From Olivibacter domesticus (GTDB lineage Bacteria > Bacteroidota > Bacteroidia > Sphingobacteriales > Sphingobacteriaceae), in contig NZ_FOAF01000011.1 in the NCBI RefSeq assembly GCF_900109575.1, positions 62,001 through 126,000 on the forward strand: a stretch of 64,000 nt of DNA, given 5' to 3'. Below are positions 8,460 through 16,762 of the stretch, piece after piece (positions within the stretch are counted from its first letter, which is position 1; every line of letters begins with the position of its first letter). Under the pieces are notes generated by a model. It saw nothing but the letters and a program-made list of their open reading frames with translations, made no database searches and was not told the DNA's origin. Both the position numbers and the translations under genes were made by a program.

Positions 8460-9924
8460 AAAATTAAATAAAATGAATAAAATAGGGTGTGTTCTAACAG
8501 CCTTTATCATCCTTCTGGGGTTCCAGGCTTGTAAGGTTGGTAAAGACTATAAGCGTCCACACCTCAATCTTCCAGAAAAGTATCGGGACGAAATAGACAG
8601 CGCGGATTCAGTAGGTATTGGAAATATTTATTGGAAACAGTTTTTTGTCGATACTACCTTACAGAAATTGATAGACACCGCTATTGCATACAATTACGAT
8701 ATGCAAAAGACTTTAAAAAACATACAAATAGCAGATCAACAGGTCCTGCAAGCACGTGCCCAATTTCTACCGGAAATAAATGCTGAACTCGGAACCATCA
8801 ACCAACAATATCGTTCTAAAAACTACTATGGAACACATGGAGCAGCAAAATGGTATGATAGAAAAGAAAAAAATGCTCCTAATTCAATGGCCGTAAATCA
8901 ATCGCAATACATTACCGGATTGAGTTTAAGTTGGGAATTAGATATTTGGGGAAAAATACGACGGTTAAACGAAAGCACATTAGCGCAATATTTGCAAACT
9001 TACGAGGCACGTAAACTATTACAAACAAGACTGGTTGCGGATGTTGCCGAGGGATATTATAACCTTTTAATGTTGGATGCCCAATTAGAAGTAGCTAGAC
9101 GAAATTTCCAGCTAACTGACAGTACATTAAGAATTGTTAAGTTGCAACGAGAGGCCGGGCAAGTAACCTCGCTAGCCATCCAGCAAACTGCTTCCCAAAA
9201 ACTTGCAGCGCAATCGCTTATACCCCAGTTAGAGCGTCAAGTTGTGATTCAGGAAAACAGCTTAAGAGCGTTAGCAGGACAATTACCCGAAAGCATAAAA
9301 AGAAACGCTTCATTAACAGACTTCTTAATAGAAGATTCTGTTTCTGCGGGCATACCACTTCATATGGTAAACTACCGTCCGGATGTTCGCTCCTCTGAAT
9401 TAGCCTTAAGAGCAGCAAATGCCGAAGTAGGGGTTGCGCAAGCATACCGGTATCCAACGCTTACCATAGATGCTACGGGTGGGCTGAATAGCATGCTCCC
9501 ATCTAATTGGGTAAAAATACCAGGCTCCTTGTTCGGGGGTATCATTGGAAGTTTGACGCAGCCTATCTTTAGTAGAAGAAAATTAAAGACTGATTTTGAA
9601 GTAGCTAAATTAGAACGAGATAAAGCTGAATTGGATTTTCAACAAACTGTATTAGACGCCATCAATGAGGTTACAAATACCTTAATTACATTGAAAAAAC
9701 TTCAGGAAGAATATGATATAGCAGAAGAAAGAGTGAAGGTAGCCCAATTAGGTATTAAACAAGCAGGACTTCTCTTTAAAGCTGGTTACGCAACCTATTT
9801 AGAGGTTATTACTGCGCAACAAAATACGATTGACAGTGAACTTGAATTAGTAAGTTTAAAACAACAGCTCTTATTGGCAAGAGTTGAACTCTATAGAGCT
9901 TTGGGCGGAGGATGGCGAGGATAG
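8446..9924 (+). CDS. outer-membrane efflux channel (TolC/OprM/NodT family lipoprotein)
   Basis: A 492-residue outer-membrane factor with two OEP domains, about 60-270 and 295-485. The signal peptide carries a lipobox GFQAC (Cys29), followed by VGKDYKRP, the standard start of mature OprM/NodT-type lipoproteins. Long amphipathic helices rich in Ala, Gln and Leu form the periplasmic tunnel. The start overlaps the pump gene by 14 bp; the ATGATGATG run and a further in-frame ATG at 8473 make the exact start uncertain. It completes the tripartite pump. A hairpin-forming repeat begins right after its stop codon. Confidence 0.93.
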   Translation: MMMSKKLNKMNKIGCVLTAFIILLGFQACKVGKDYKRPHLNLPEKYRDEIDSADSVGIGNIYWKQFFVDTTLQKLIDTAIAYNYDMQKTLKNIQIADQQVLQARAQFLPEINAELGTINQQYRSKNYYGTHGAAKWYDRKEKNAPNSMAVNQSQYITGLSLSWELDIWGKIRRLNESTLAQYLQTYEARKLLQTRLVADVAEGYYNLLMLDAQLEVARRNFQLTDSTLRIVKLQREAGQVTSLAIQQTASQKLAAQSLIPQLERQVVIQENSLRALAGQLPESIKRNASLTDFLIEDSVSAGIPLHMVNYRPDVRSSELALRAANAEVGVAQAYRYPTLTIDATGGLNSMLPSNWVKIPGSLFGGIIGSLTQPIFSRRKLKTDFEVAKLERDKAELDFQQTVLDAINEVTNTLITLKKLQEEYDIAEERVKVAQLGIKQAGLLFKAGYATYLEVITAQQNTIDSELELVSLKQQLLLARVELYRALGGGWRG

Positions 9925-9925
9925 T

Positions 9926-9998
9926 TTAGTTGTGAGTTGCCAGTTATGAGTTGTGAGTAGCAACACCCGCAACTGGCAACTTTCAACTCACAACTAGT
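9926..9998. terminator. inverted repeat between convergent genes, probable bidirectional terminator
   Basis: The left arm (9926-9948, TTAGTTGTGAGTTGCCAGTT then ATG) is followed by a near reverse complement (9970-9998, including AACTGGCAACT and CAACTCACAACTA). The arms can fold into a long imperfect stem. It fills the gap between the stop of the efflux channel gene and the stop of lepB, so it can end transcription from both sides. The left arm is a member of a short repeat family also found at 28636-28736. Confidence 0.55.
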
Positions 9999-11422
9999 TA
10001 ATGGATACCCATAAAGATCCTGTTCCATCTAATTTTATCAAAGAAAGAACCTTTATCGTCTAAACTTAACCAAACAAACAATGCTTTTCCAACGATGTGA
10101 TCCTCTGGAACGAAACCCCAAAATCTTGAATCCAAAGAATTATGGCGATTATCTCCCATCATCCAGAAGTAGTTCATTTTAAAAGTATAGCTATCCGACT
10201 TGTTACCATTTATATAATATCCGTCTGTTTTCTTTTCAAAAGTATTTCCTTCATAAATGGTAATAGCCCTTTCATATATGGGAGCAGTCTGATCATTTAG
10301 CTGCACGGTCCATCCCTGATGAGGGACGATGACTGGCCCATAGTTATCGCGATTCCATTTGGCACCTTGAGGAAAAATATCTTGTGTAGGTTCTGGAGTA
10401 CCTTTAGGATAAATAACAGGTCTAACCTCTTTTACATTGCTCCAACCTTTAATAGTGTTAGCCAAAGAAGGCGTAAGATAAAAACCATAAGAATTAGGCA
10501 CGCCTATTGGAAAGGTCTCAATGCGCATATCATATATCCGATCCGGATTAATATCTGTTCCATCAGTGATAACTTGATACATCAACTGTCCTTCTACTGG
10601 TGTGATTCCTTTTTTCCCATTCACATACACCTGTGCATCTATAATAGCAATAGTATCTCCAGGAACCCCGATGGCTCTTTTTATATAATTTTCTCGTTTA
10701 TCAACAGGTCTATTATAGGGAGCATCAGCTTCCATGGGATAGTTAAATACAACCACATCATTGCGTTTGATCTTCTGCAATCCCGGTAGCCGTCTATAAT
10801 CCATTTCTAATCCATCCCAGTAAGCCTTCGTCCCTGTAATGGGCATTGTATGATGGGCAAAAGGAAAGGCTATAGGCGTCATTGGTAAACGAGGGCCGTA
10901 GTTAATTTTGCTTACAAATAGGAAATCACCCGTTAGGAGACTCCGCTCCATTGAACCGGATGGTATCATATAAGCCTCTATTAAAAAAGTTCTGATTAAG
11001 GTCGCAGCCACCACCGCAAATACAATCGCATCAGCCCATTCTCTAGTAGCGGATTTTTTATAAGGATATTTCTTCTTAAATTCCTCCGTTGCAGAGGCTC
11101 CCCAATAAGTGACACTACTATCGGCACCCCACCATGGAAACACGATAAAAGGCACTAGGATAGTCCCAACCTGGTCTAAAAAAGATCTTCTTCCATAGCA
11201 GCGTACAAAATCTATGTAAAGTCCGACACCAATAAATAAATTAATTACCGGTACAATCAGTAAGATTACCCACCAATTTGGTCTTCCCGTTAATTGTGTA
11301 ATGATATATTCTCGATAAAATGGAATGAGGGATTCCCAACCTTGCCGCCCCGCTTTTACAAAAAGCATCCACAATCCAACCTGTGTCCCTAGAAAAAATA
11401 TGATAAGAAAAGCTATCAACAT
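9998..11422 (-). CDS. lepB: signal peptidase I (long Bacteroidota form)
   Basis: This peptidase cuts signal peptides from exported proteins at the outer face of the inner membrane (S26 family). Residues 1-20, 50-72 and 82-98 are hydrophobic membrane segments, more than in the E. coli enzyme. The catalytic serine is Ser157 in IPSGSMERSLL and the general base is Lys248 in YIKRAIGVPGDTI; the closing family box MGDNRHNSLDSRFWGFVP is near the C-terminus. At 474 residues it has the long form usual in this phylum, with an insert between the Ser and Lys boxes. It is the last gene of the parA-parB-DUF5683-dapB-lepB run, 78 bp after dapB. Confidence 0.95.
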   Translation of the reverse strand: MLIAFLIIFFLGTQVGLWMLFVKAGRQGWESLIPFYREYIITQLTGRPNWWVILLIVPVINLFIGVGLYIDFVRCYGRRSFLDQVGTILVPFIVFPWWGADSSVTYWGASATEEFKKKYPYKKSATREWADAIVFAVVAATLIRTFLIEAYMIPSGSMERSLLTGDFLFVSKINYGPRLPMTPIAFPFAHHTMPITGTKAYWDGLEMDYRRLPGLQKIKRNDVVVFNYPMEADAPYNRPVDKRENYIKRAIGVPGDTIAIIDAQVYVNGKKGITPVEGQLMYQVITDGTDINPDRIYDMRIETFPIGVPNSYGFYLTPSLANTIKGWSNVKEVRPVIYPKGTPEPTQDIFPQGAKWNRDNYGPVIVPHQGWTVQLNDQTAPIYERAITIYEGNTFEKKTDGYYINGNKSDSYTFKMNYFWMMGDNRHNSLDSRFWGFVPEDHIVGKALFVWLSLDDKGSFFDKIRWNRIFMGIH

Positions 11423-11457
11423 GCTCTATAAAGTAAAATTAAAATTAAAAAATTAAC

Positions 11458-11512
11458 CGCCAATAACTACCGCTAGCCCCCAACAACGAATAGCCAATAA
11501 CTAACAACCAAA
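11458..11512. repeat. short intergenic repeats of the form AGTTATTGGC
   Basis: On the minus strand the segment contains two copies of AGTTATTGGC about 35 bp apart separated by a G-rich stretch, beginning at the stop codon of dapB. It resembles the other stop-codon-linked short repeats in the window (9926-9998, 28636-28736) in style but not in exact sequence. Function unknown; possibly a transcript-end signal. Confidence 0.35.
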
Positions 11513-12244
11513 GTCAAACATATCAGTTACCGTGTAAAACCCCTTTTTCTGATGCAACCATTCGGCAGCGACCACCGCACCCAAAGCAAAACCAGCTCTA
11601 CTATGTGCGGTATGCTTAAATTCTATCTGATCAACTTCAGAGCTATACAAAACAGTATGGGTGCCAGGCACATCTTCTATGCGATGTGATTCTATAAGCA
11701 GTTGATCTTTTTTTGGTACTACCTCCTCCCCTTCTCCTACTAAATCGTTTACCCATTCCGTCTTATCATCGCTATACTCCAAAATTCCTTCAGCAATTGT
11801 GATGGCAGTTCCACTTGGGGCATCCAGCTTTTGCGTGTGATGTATTTCTTCTACCTGTACATCGTATTGCTTGTATGGATTTACGGCTTTTGCCAGCAGC
11901 TTATTAATATGAAAAAAGATATTCACGCCAATACTGAAGTTAGACCCGTACATCATGGTTTTGTTACCAGAAAGGCAGTTTTCTTTTATCTCTTCCAAGT
12001 GATCATACCAACCTGTGGTACCTACCACAATGGGTAAGTCGGCCTCGAAGCAAAGATTTATATTATTTATTGCGGAATGAGGGGTGCTGAAATCTATGGC
12101 TACATCAGCCACATATAAATCATCTGCCTGTATATCGGGCCGATTATTCTCATCAATAATCAATGTAACCTGATGCCCTCTTTGCAAGGCTATTTTCTCA
12201 ATTATACGGCCCATTTTACCGTATCCAATTAAGGCTATATTCAT
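11501..12244 (-). CDS. dapB: 4-hydroxy-tetrahydrodipicolinate reductase
   Basis: This cytoplasmic NAD(P)H-dependent enzyme reduces hydroxy-tetrahydrodipicolinate in the diaminopimelate/lysine pathway, which feeds peptidoglycan. The nucleotide-binding motif GYGKMG is at residues 7-12. The active-site signature EIHHTQKLDAPSGTA is at 133-147, with His135-His136 and Lys139. Length 247 is normal for the shorter Bacteroidota version. It sits between DUF5683 and lepB in a conserved phylum-specific neighbourhood. Confidence 0.96.
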   Translation of the reverse strand: MNIALIGYGKMGRIIEKIALQRGHQVTLIIDENNRPDIQADDLYVADVAIDFSTPHSAINNINLCFEADLPIVVGTTGWYDHLEEIKENCLSGNKTMMYGSNFSIGVNIFFHINKLLAKAVNPYKQYDVQVEEIHHTQKLDAPSGTAITIAEGILEYSDDKTEWVNDLVGEGEEVVPKKDQLLIESHRIEDVPGTHTVLYSSEVDQIEFKHTAHSRAGFALGAVVAAEWLHQKKGFYTVTDMFDFGC

Positions 12245-12315
12245 GGTATGATTGGATAAGTTCGTTTAGGCCCGCAATATACGATTTTAGTTAACATGTA
12301 TAGGGTATTTTTGGC

Positions 12316-13020
12316 TTACTTAAGAGCAAACGTCGCTTTTAATCCTACAACGGGCATTGAGCTGTAAGAATAAGCACCAGGTGCCTGCAAGAGAGTAGGT
12401 CGTATATTAAAGGTAAGATCATCGCTCATATCGTAGCGTTTGAATTTAGCATCAATATAGGCATCAATCACATTCAAGGCATACCATCCAACGGTTATTA
12501 AAATGGTGAGATCTCGATTTCGTCGGTAAAAATCCTTTGCATTAATCAACCAATCTGTAGGCACAGTCATCGGATATTTCGGATTTTCGTTAAGCCCTTG
12601 GTTGGCCAACCGGAACCGAACTTCCTTCAATGTTTCCTGATAATTATTTTGCGCAAACACAAAAGAATATCCAAGACCTCCAAAACCTGCCCAAACAATA
12701 GGCGCTTTTACATAACCCCACCCACCATTAAAAAGCTGCCCCCAACCAGGAAGAATAGCGGAACGACGTGCAGCTTTTTTAGTTAATGCCTCAAGTGCTA
12801 AACGAGTGGAATCCTTATAAATAATAGGTTTTTGCTGTTCTTCTTTTTCTTTCGCTCTTTTTTTACGCTCTTTCTTTGAAAGATTAGTCGTATCAGTCAT
12901 ATTATAACCATCCCGACTAATGTCTTTCGGGGTACGGACACTATCCGGCACCTGTGCAGAAACCCGACAAACACCTATTGTCACGAAGGCAATTAGAAAA
13001 AAAAATCGTAGAATAATCAT
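12316..13020 (-). CDS. DUF5683 family protein
   Basis: A 234-residue protein with an N-terminal signal peptide or membrane anchor (MIILRFFFLIAFVTIGVCRVSAQ), a Lys/Glu-rich segment (about 45-65), then the DUF5683 core with RRSAILPGWGQLFNGGWGYVKAPIVWAGFGGLGYSF and two hydrophobic segments. The longest open frame starts with a TTG at 13026, but an ATG at 13020 overlaps the parB stop codon by one base (TAATG), so I chose the ATG. Function is unknown; it is regularly found between parB and dapB in this phylum, suggesting an envelope or cell-cycle role (inference). Confidence 0.8.
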   Translation of the reverse strand: MIILRFFFLIAFVTIGVCRVSAQVPDSVRTPKDISRDGYNMTDTTNLSKKERKKRAKEKEEQQKPIIYKDSTRLALEALTKKAARRSAILPGWGQLFNGGWGYVKAPIVWAGFGGLGYSFVFAQNNYQETLKEVRFRLANQGLNENPKYPMTVPTDWLINAKDFYRRNRDLTILITVGWYALNVIDAYIDAKFKRYDMSDDLTFNIRPTLLQAPGAYSYSSMPVVGLKATFALK

Positions 13021-13946
13021 TACCAATCTAATAATTCCAAGATCCGGCTAAGATCATCTTCCGACATAAATGGAATCTCAATCGTTCCTTTACCATTTTT
13101 TCCGTTTACGTTCAGTGTTACTTTTGTAGCAAACTTAGATGCCAAATCGTCTTGAATTTTCTGAAACTCAAACGACATAGATTTCTCTTTAGTATTAGCT
13201 TTGGATTTATTCTTACCGGCTGCGTCATTTACCAAGCGCACCAGCTCTTCCACTTTACGTACGGAAAGGCCTTTATTAATAATTTCCTGAAAAATATAAA
13301 GTTGTTTATCTACGTCTGTTACATTAATTAATGCGCGGGCATGTCCCATACTTAATTGTCCATCACGTATAGATGCCTGAATGGCAGGCGGAAGCCTCAA
13401 TAAGCGAAGATAGTTTGTTACGGTTGAGCGGTTTTTGCTAACTCTATCACCAAGTTCTTCTTGTTTTAAATTGCATTCATCTATCATTCGCTGAAAGCTT
13501 AAAGCAACCTCTATGGCATTTAGATTTTCACGTTGAATATTCTCAATAAGCGCCATTTCCAGCATCTGCTGATCGTTGGCAGTACGGATATAAGCAGGTA
13601 TTTCCGTAAGCCCCGCTATCCTGCAAGCCCTTAAACGTCTTTCTCCAGATATTAGCTGATACTGATCGCCACCAATCTTCCGAACGGTTATCGGCTGTAT
13701 CAGTCCCTGCAGTTTTATAGATTCTGCTAACTCATTCAATGCAGTGACATCAAAATCAGTTCTTGGTTGAAAAGGATTCACCTCAATCGCTTCTATTTTA
13801 ATATGACTCACAGATCCTGGTGGCACTTCCCTGCCCAGCCCATCATTAGCAGATTTTTGAGCCGCACTTACCTGCCTAACCTCTTCAGTGTCGTTCAACA
13901 GAGCACTTAAACCTTTACCTAATCCTATTTTTCGCTGTTGCGCCAT
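13020..13946 (-). CDS. parB: chromosome partitioning protein ParB
   Basis: ParB binds parS sites, spreads along DNA as a CTP-dependent clamp and works with ParA to segregate chromosome origins. The N-terminal GLGKGLSALL motif is followed by the ParB/Srx CTP-binding domain (about 50-140: NPFQPRTDFD, GERRLRACR, ENIQRENLNAIEVA) and a helix-turn-helix (about 155-180, LGDRVSKNRSTVTNYLRLL). 308 residues is a normal length. It lies 4 bp after parA and is transcribed with it. No clear parS site was found nearby. Confidence 0.96.
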   Translation of the reverse strand: MAQQRKIGLGKGLSALLNDTEEVRQVSAAQKSANDGLGREVPPGSVSHIKIEAIEVNPFQPRTDFDVTALNELAESIKLQGLIQPITVRKIGGDQYQLISGERRLRACRIAGLTEIPAYIRTANDQQMLEMALIENIQRENLNAIEVALSFQRMIDECNLKQEELGDRVSKNRSTVTNYLRLLRLPPAIQASIRDGQLSMGHARALINVTDVDKQLYIFQEIINKGLSVRKVEELVRLVNDAAGKNKSKANTKEKSMSFEFQKIQDDLASKFATKVTLNVNGKNGKGTIEIPFMSEDDLSRILELLDW

Positions 13947-13950
13947 ATCT

Positions 13951-14745
13951 TTATACTTTTGCGTCCTGTTGCTCTTTTTGCAATCCGTTTTTAATTAATA
14001 TTTCTCTTGCCAAATTTAGGTAATTGATGGCTCCTTTAGAATTTGCATCATGCATAATAACGGAGATACCAAAGCTTGGTGCTTCACTTAATCTTGTATT
14101 ACGTTGTATAATGGTACCGAAAACCAAGTCATTAAAATGCGAGCGTACTTCTTCTACCACTTGATTGGATAATCTCAATCGCACATCATACATGGTTAAT
14201 AAAATACCTTCGATTTCCAAATTGGTATTCAACCTGTTCTGAACGATCTTAATGGTATTAAGTAATTTACCCAAACCTTCCAACGCAAAATATTCGCATT
14301 GAACAGGTATAATAACTGAGTTGGCCGCAGTAAGGGCATTGATAGTAATCAAACCCAAGGAAGGAGAGCAGTCAATAATAATAAAATCATAATCGTCTAC
14401 CACTTGGTTCAGCACCGACCGCATTTTAAATTCCCGATCATTCAGATTAATCATTTCTATTTCAGCACCTACTAAGTCTATGTGTGCCGGTAATAAATCC
14501 AAATTGGGTGTATCCGTTTTTTGTATAGCTTCCCGAGGATCTAGATCGTTGATGATACACTCATACACACTTGCCTTGATCGCTCTTGGATCAAAGCCGA
14601 TACCCGAAGTTGAATTAGCCTGAGGATCTGCATCCACTAAAAGTGTCCTGTACTCTAACACAGCTAAACTCGCTGCTAAATTAATGGAAGAAGTAGTTTT
14701 ACCCACTCCGCCTTTTTGGTTGGCTAATGCTATGATTTTACCCAT
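13951..14745 (-). CDS. parA: chromosome partitioning ATPase ParA (Soj)
   Basis: A 264-residue MinD/ParA-type ATPase with the deviant Walker A motif KGGVGKTT at residues 11-18, the switch DADPQANSTSG at about 39-49 and the Walker B segment DYDFIIIDCSPSLG. It binds DNA non-specifically in its ATP form and moves ParB-parS complexes. It is the first gene of the leftward run; its upstream region (14746-15054) is about 300 bp long and contains two DnaA-box sequences at its far end, consistent with a location near the replication origin. Confidence 0.96.
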   Translation of the reverse strand: MGKIIALANQKGGVGKTTSSINLAASLAVLEYRTLLVDADPQANSTSGIGFDPRAIKASVYECIINDLDPREAIQKTDTPNLDLLPAHIDLVGAEIEMINLNDREFKMRSVLNQVVDDYDFIIIDCSPSLGLITINALTAANSVIIPVQCEYFALEGLGKLLNTIKIVQNRLNTNLEIEGILLTMYDVRLRLSNQVVEEVRSHFNDLVFGTIIQRNTRLSEAPSFGISVIMHDANSKGAINYLNLAREILIKNGLQKEQQDAKV

Positions 14746-15036
14746 TGTTCAATTGTAAGTCGTCATTCATATAATCAACAGTTTAACAGATAACCCATCC
14801 ACACTACCTGGTGTCTATTTATCATTAAACTGGAAAGATGTCATAATATTGTGTTAAGAAATTGTAATGTCATAGTTAGATAAATAGCTGGCATTCTTTC
14901 TGAAAAACACTTTATCATTATATAGTTTTAAATCAAAAACGCCTTTTATTATTATCTTCGCAGTTTTTAACACCTTATGTTAAGGTTGCTAAGATACAAA
15001 ATTTAAACAGCTTAAAAACCTGATTGGGTTTAGATT
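14746..15036. other. intergenic region upstream of parA, AT-rich
   Basis: This non-coding stretch between the divergent parA and FMN reductase genes is AT-rich, especially 14920-15036. A TATCTTCG box (14953-14960, one mismatch to TAnnTTTG) could belong to a plus-strand promoter for the FMN reductase gene. I found no perfect parS-like palindrome. The two DnaA boxes at the right end are listed separately. Confidence 0.5.
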
Positions 15037-15055
15037 TTATACACATTTATCCACA
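15037..15055 (+). promoter_or_regulatory. two adjacent DnaA boxes
   Basis: TTATACACA (15037-15045) and TTATCCACA (15047-15055) both match the DnaA box consensus TTATNCACA exactly, in the same orientation and 1 bp apart. They lie between parA and the FMN reductase start codon, next to an AT-rich stretch. They could be part of a replication origin or a DnaA-controlled promoter. Only two boxes were seen, so the origin role is not established. Confidence 0.5.
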
Positions 15056-15576
15056 TGATAACGATTATAGTCGGCACAAACCGCAAAAACAGCAATTCGC
15101 TCAAAGTAGCTGCTTATTACAAAAGGCAGCTAGAAAAGAAAGGATTTGGATCAGAAATTCTTTCATTGGAAGAATTGCCGGACAATTTTATTGTCAGCGA
15201 CCTTTATGGAGCGAGAAGCGAATCTTTTCAACCCATTCAAGAACGGATAACAATGACAACGAAATTTATTTTTGTCATTCCTGAATATAATGGCAGTTTC
15301 CCAGGTGTCTTGAAAATGTTCATCGATGGTTGTTTATTTCCCGACAGTTTTGTTGGAAAAAAGGCTGCGTTAGTAGGCATCAGCAGTGGAAAATATGGAA
15401 ATATTCGGGGGGTGGAGCATTTTACCGGCGTATGTCATTATTTGAATTTACACACACTGCCCTTAAGAATTCATATTCCTTATATCAATCAAGAATTGAA
15501 TCAGGATGTTGAGTTTCACAAAGAAGACACGCTTCGATTTACAAATCAGCAAATTGAAGAGTTCTTGCAATTTTAA
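15055..15576 (+). CDS. NAD(P)H-dependent FMN reductase family protein
   Basis: A 173-residue flavodoxin-fold protein (PF03358). Residues 2-12 (ITIIVGTNRKN) form the first strand and phosphate-binding loop for FMN. The PEYNGSFPGVLKMFID motif at about 83-98 is the family hallmark for flavin and dimer contacts. It reduces FMN, quinones or azo compounds in the cytoplasm; the true substrate is unknown. The ATG overlaps the last base of a DnaA box. The gene ends 1 bp before the stop of the convergent DeoR gene, leaving no room for a separate terminator. Confidence 0.88.
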   Translation: MITIIVGTNRKNSNSLKVAAYYKRQLEKKGFGSEILSLEELPDNFIVSDLYGARSESFQPIQERITMTTKFIFVIPEYNGSFPGVLKMFIDGCLFPDSFVGKKAALVGISSGKYGNIRGVEHFTGVCHYLNLHTLPLRIHIPYINQELNQDVEFHKEDTLRFTNQQIEEFLQF

Positions 15577-15577
15577 A

Positions 15578-16345
15578 CTAAGACGCTACCACTACCTTTA
15601 CTCCCTTTTTTTCAATTTGCTTAATCAACGTTGATGGTACATTTTCATCTGTAATAATATATTGAATTTCGTTGAATTCACAGATTCTACCTATCCCTCG
15701 TTTTCCAAACTTTGTACTATCGGCTAATACCGCAACAGTTTGTGCAGCTTTAATCATTTTTTGATTAAGCCCTGCTTCAGCTAAATTGCTGATCGATAAG
15801 CCAAAATCTACATCAATCCCGTCCACCCCTATAAACAATACGCTACAGGAAATATTCTCCAAGATATGTTCTGCGTGAACACCCGCAACAGAAGACGAAT
15901 TGGGCCTTACTAAGCCACCTAATTGTAGTACCTCAATATTTTTTTTACCGCTCAGCTCAAAAGCAACTTTTATCGCTGGCGTTATTATCGTTAAAGGGCG
16001 CTCTGCTTGTAAAATTTTTGCCAATTCAAAAACAGTCGTTCCCGAACCAATCATGATGGAGTCATTCTCTTTAATTAAAGCCATTGCTGCTTTTGCGATC
16101 TTCTGCTTTTTGTCGGGATGAATGAGGGCTTTTTCAATAATAGGTCTATCATTTGCATAGGGATTGGTAAGCGAAGCACCACCTCTAGTACAAAACAGCA
16201 GATTTTTGTCTTCCAAGAATTTCAGATCTTTCCTTATTGTTACACCGGAAACTTTCATCGTTTCTATCAATTCAGGAATAGTTGCACTTCCATTCGCCTT
16301 TATAAGCTTTATGATTGTCTCGTGCCTTTTGGTAATATTTCTCAT
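15578..16345 (-). CDS. DeoR family transcriptional regulator
   Basis: The N-terminal DeoR helix-turn-helix (residues 1-57, MRNITKRHETIIKLIKANGSATIPELIE...VTIRKDLKFLE) is followed by the sugar-phosphate sensor domain (DeoRC, about 75-235, with GSGTTVFELAKIL and GVDGIDVDFGLSI). The frame is open from 16414, but the extra 23 residues are hydrophobic and atypical; the ATG at 16345 gives the standard start and 255 residues. DeoR proteins usually repress sugar catabolic operons and respond to a phosphorylated intermediate. It is divergent from the SusC-to-GDPD cluster and is its probable local regulator (inference from position and from the two kinases in that cluster). Confidence 0.92.
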   Translation of the reverse strand: MRNITKRHETIIKLIKANGSATIPELIETMKVSGVTIRKDLKFLEDKNLLFCTRGGASLTNPYANDRPIIEKALIHPDKKQKIAKAAMALIKENDSIMIGSGTTVFELAKILQAERPLTIITPAIKVAFELSGKKNIEVLQLGGLVRPNSSSVAGVHAEHILENISCSVLFIGVDGIDVDFGLSISNLAEAGLNQKMIKAAQTVAVLADSTKFGKRGIGRICEFNEIQYIITDENVPSTLIKQIEKKGVKVVVAS

Positions 16346-16762
16346 AAAACGTCCTGCTAGTCGTATGACACAATAGTAATAAATATTTATTAAAATCCCT
16401 AAAGGGCTTACCAAAACATTTCATATTGTTGTTTTTTATTAAAAAAACTAAATAAAAACATAAAATTTTATTGTATTTTGTTAAATTAAATAAAATATTC
16501 TATTTTAGCCAAGCCATTATAAACGATTAAAAAAGAAAAAACACCTAATATAGAGCCATTTGAAAATAGCTTATAAGAGCCCCAATAAATCGGACCTGAT
16601 AAGCTAAGCAATATATCAAACAGCTCTAAAAATTAAATAAAACCTAAATAATCAGCAATTTACTATGGAATCAATCGACCACTAAGGAACAGAAAAGAGA
16701 TATTCCGAAACCAGATAAAACAATTATAAACAAAATAAAACTTCCAATTAAACTTTAGTAAC
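16346..16762. other. regulatory region between the DeoR gene and the SusC operon
   Basis: A 417-bp, very AT-rich divergent intergenic region. It contains a good promoter candidate for the SusC operon (16478-16508, listed separately) and leaves a 5' untranslated leader of about 250 nt before the SusC ATG. No clear palindromic DeoR operator stands out because of the A/T-rich background. Confidence 0.5.
16478..16508 (+). promoter_or_regulatory. Bacteroidota-type promoter of the SusC/SusD-polyol operon
   Basis: TTG (16478-16480), a 20-bp spacer and TATTTTAG (16501-16508) fit the layout TTG-N17..20-TAnnTTTG with one mismatch in the -7 box (A for T at the seventh position). Transcription would start near 16515. 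It is the best match in the 417-bp region upstream of the operon. Confidence 0.45.

Noticed and set aside
10319-10789. 156-codon frame on the plus strand
   Set aside because: Antisense to lepB; basic, Ile/Asn/Ser-rich composition without any domain.
14746-15054. parS site for ParB
   Set aside because: No palindrome close to TGTTTCACGTGAAACA was seen in the gap or nearby.
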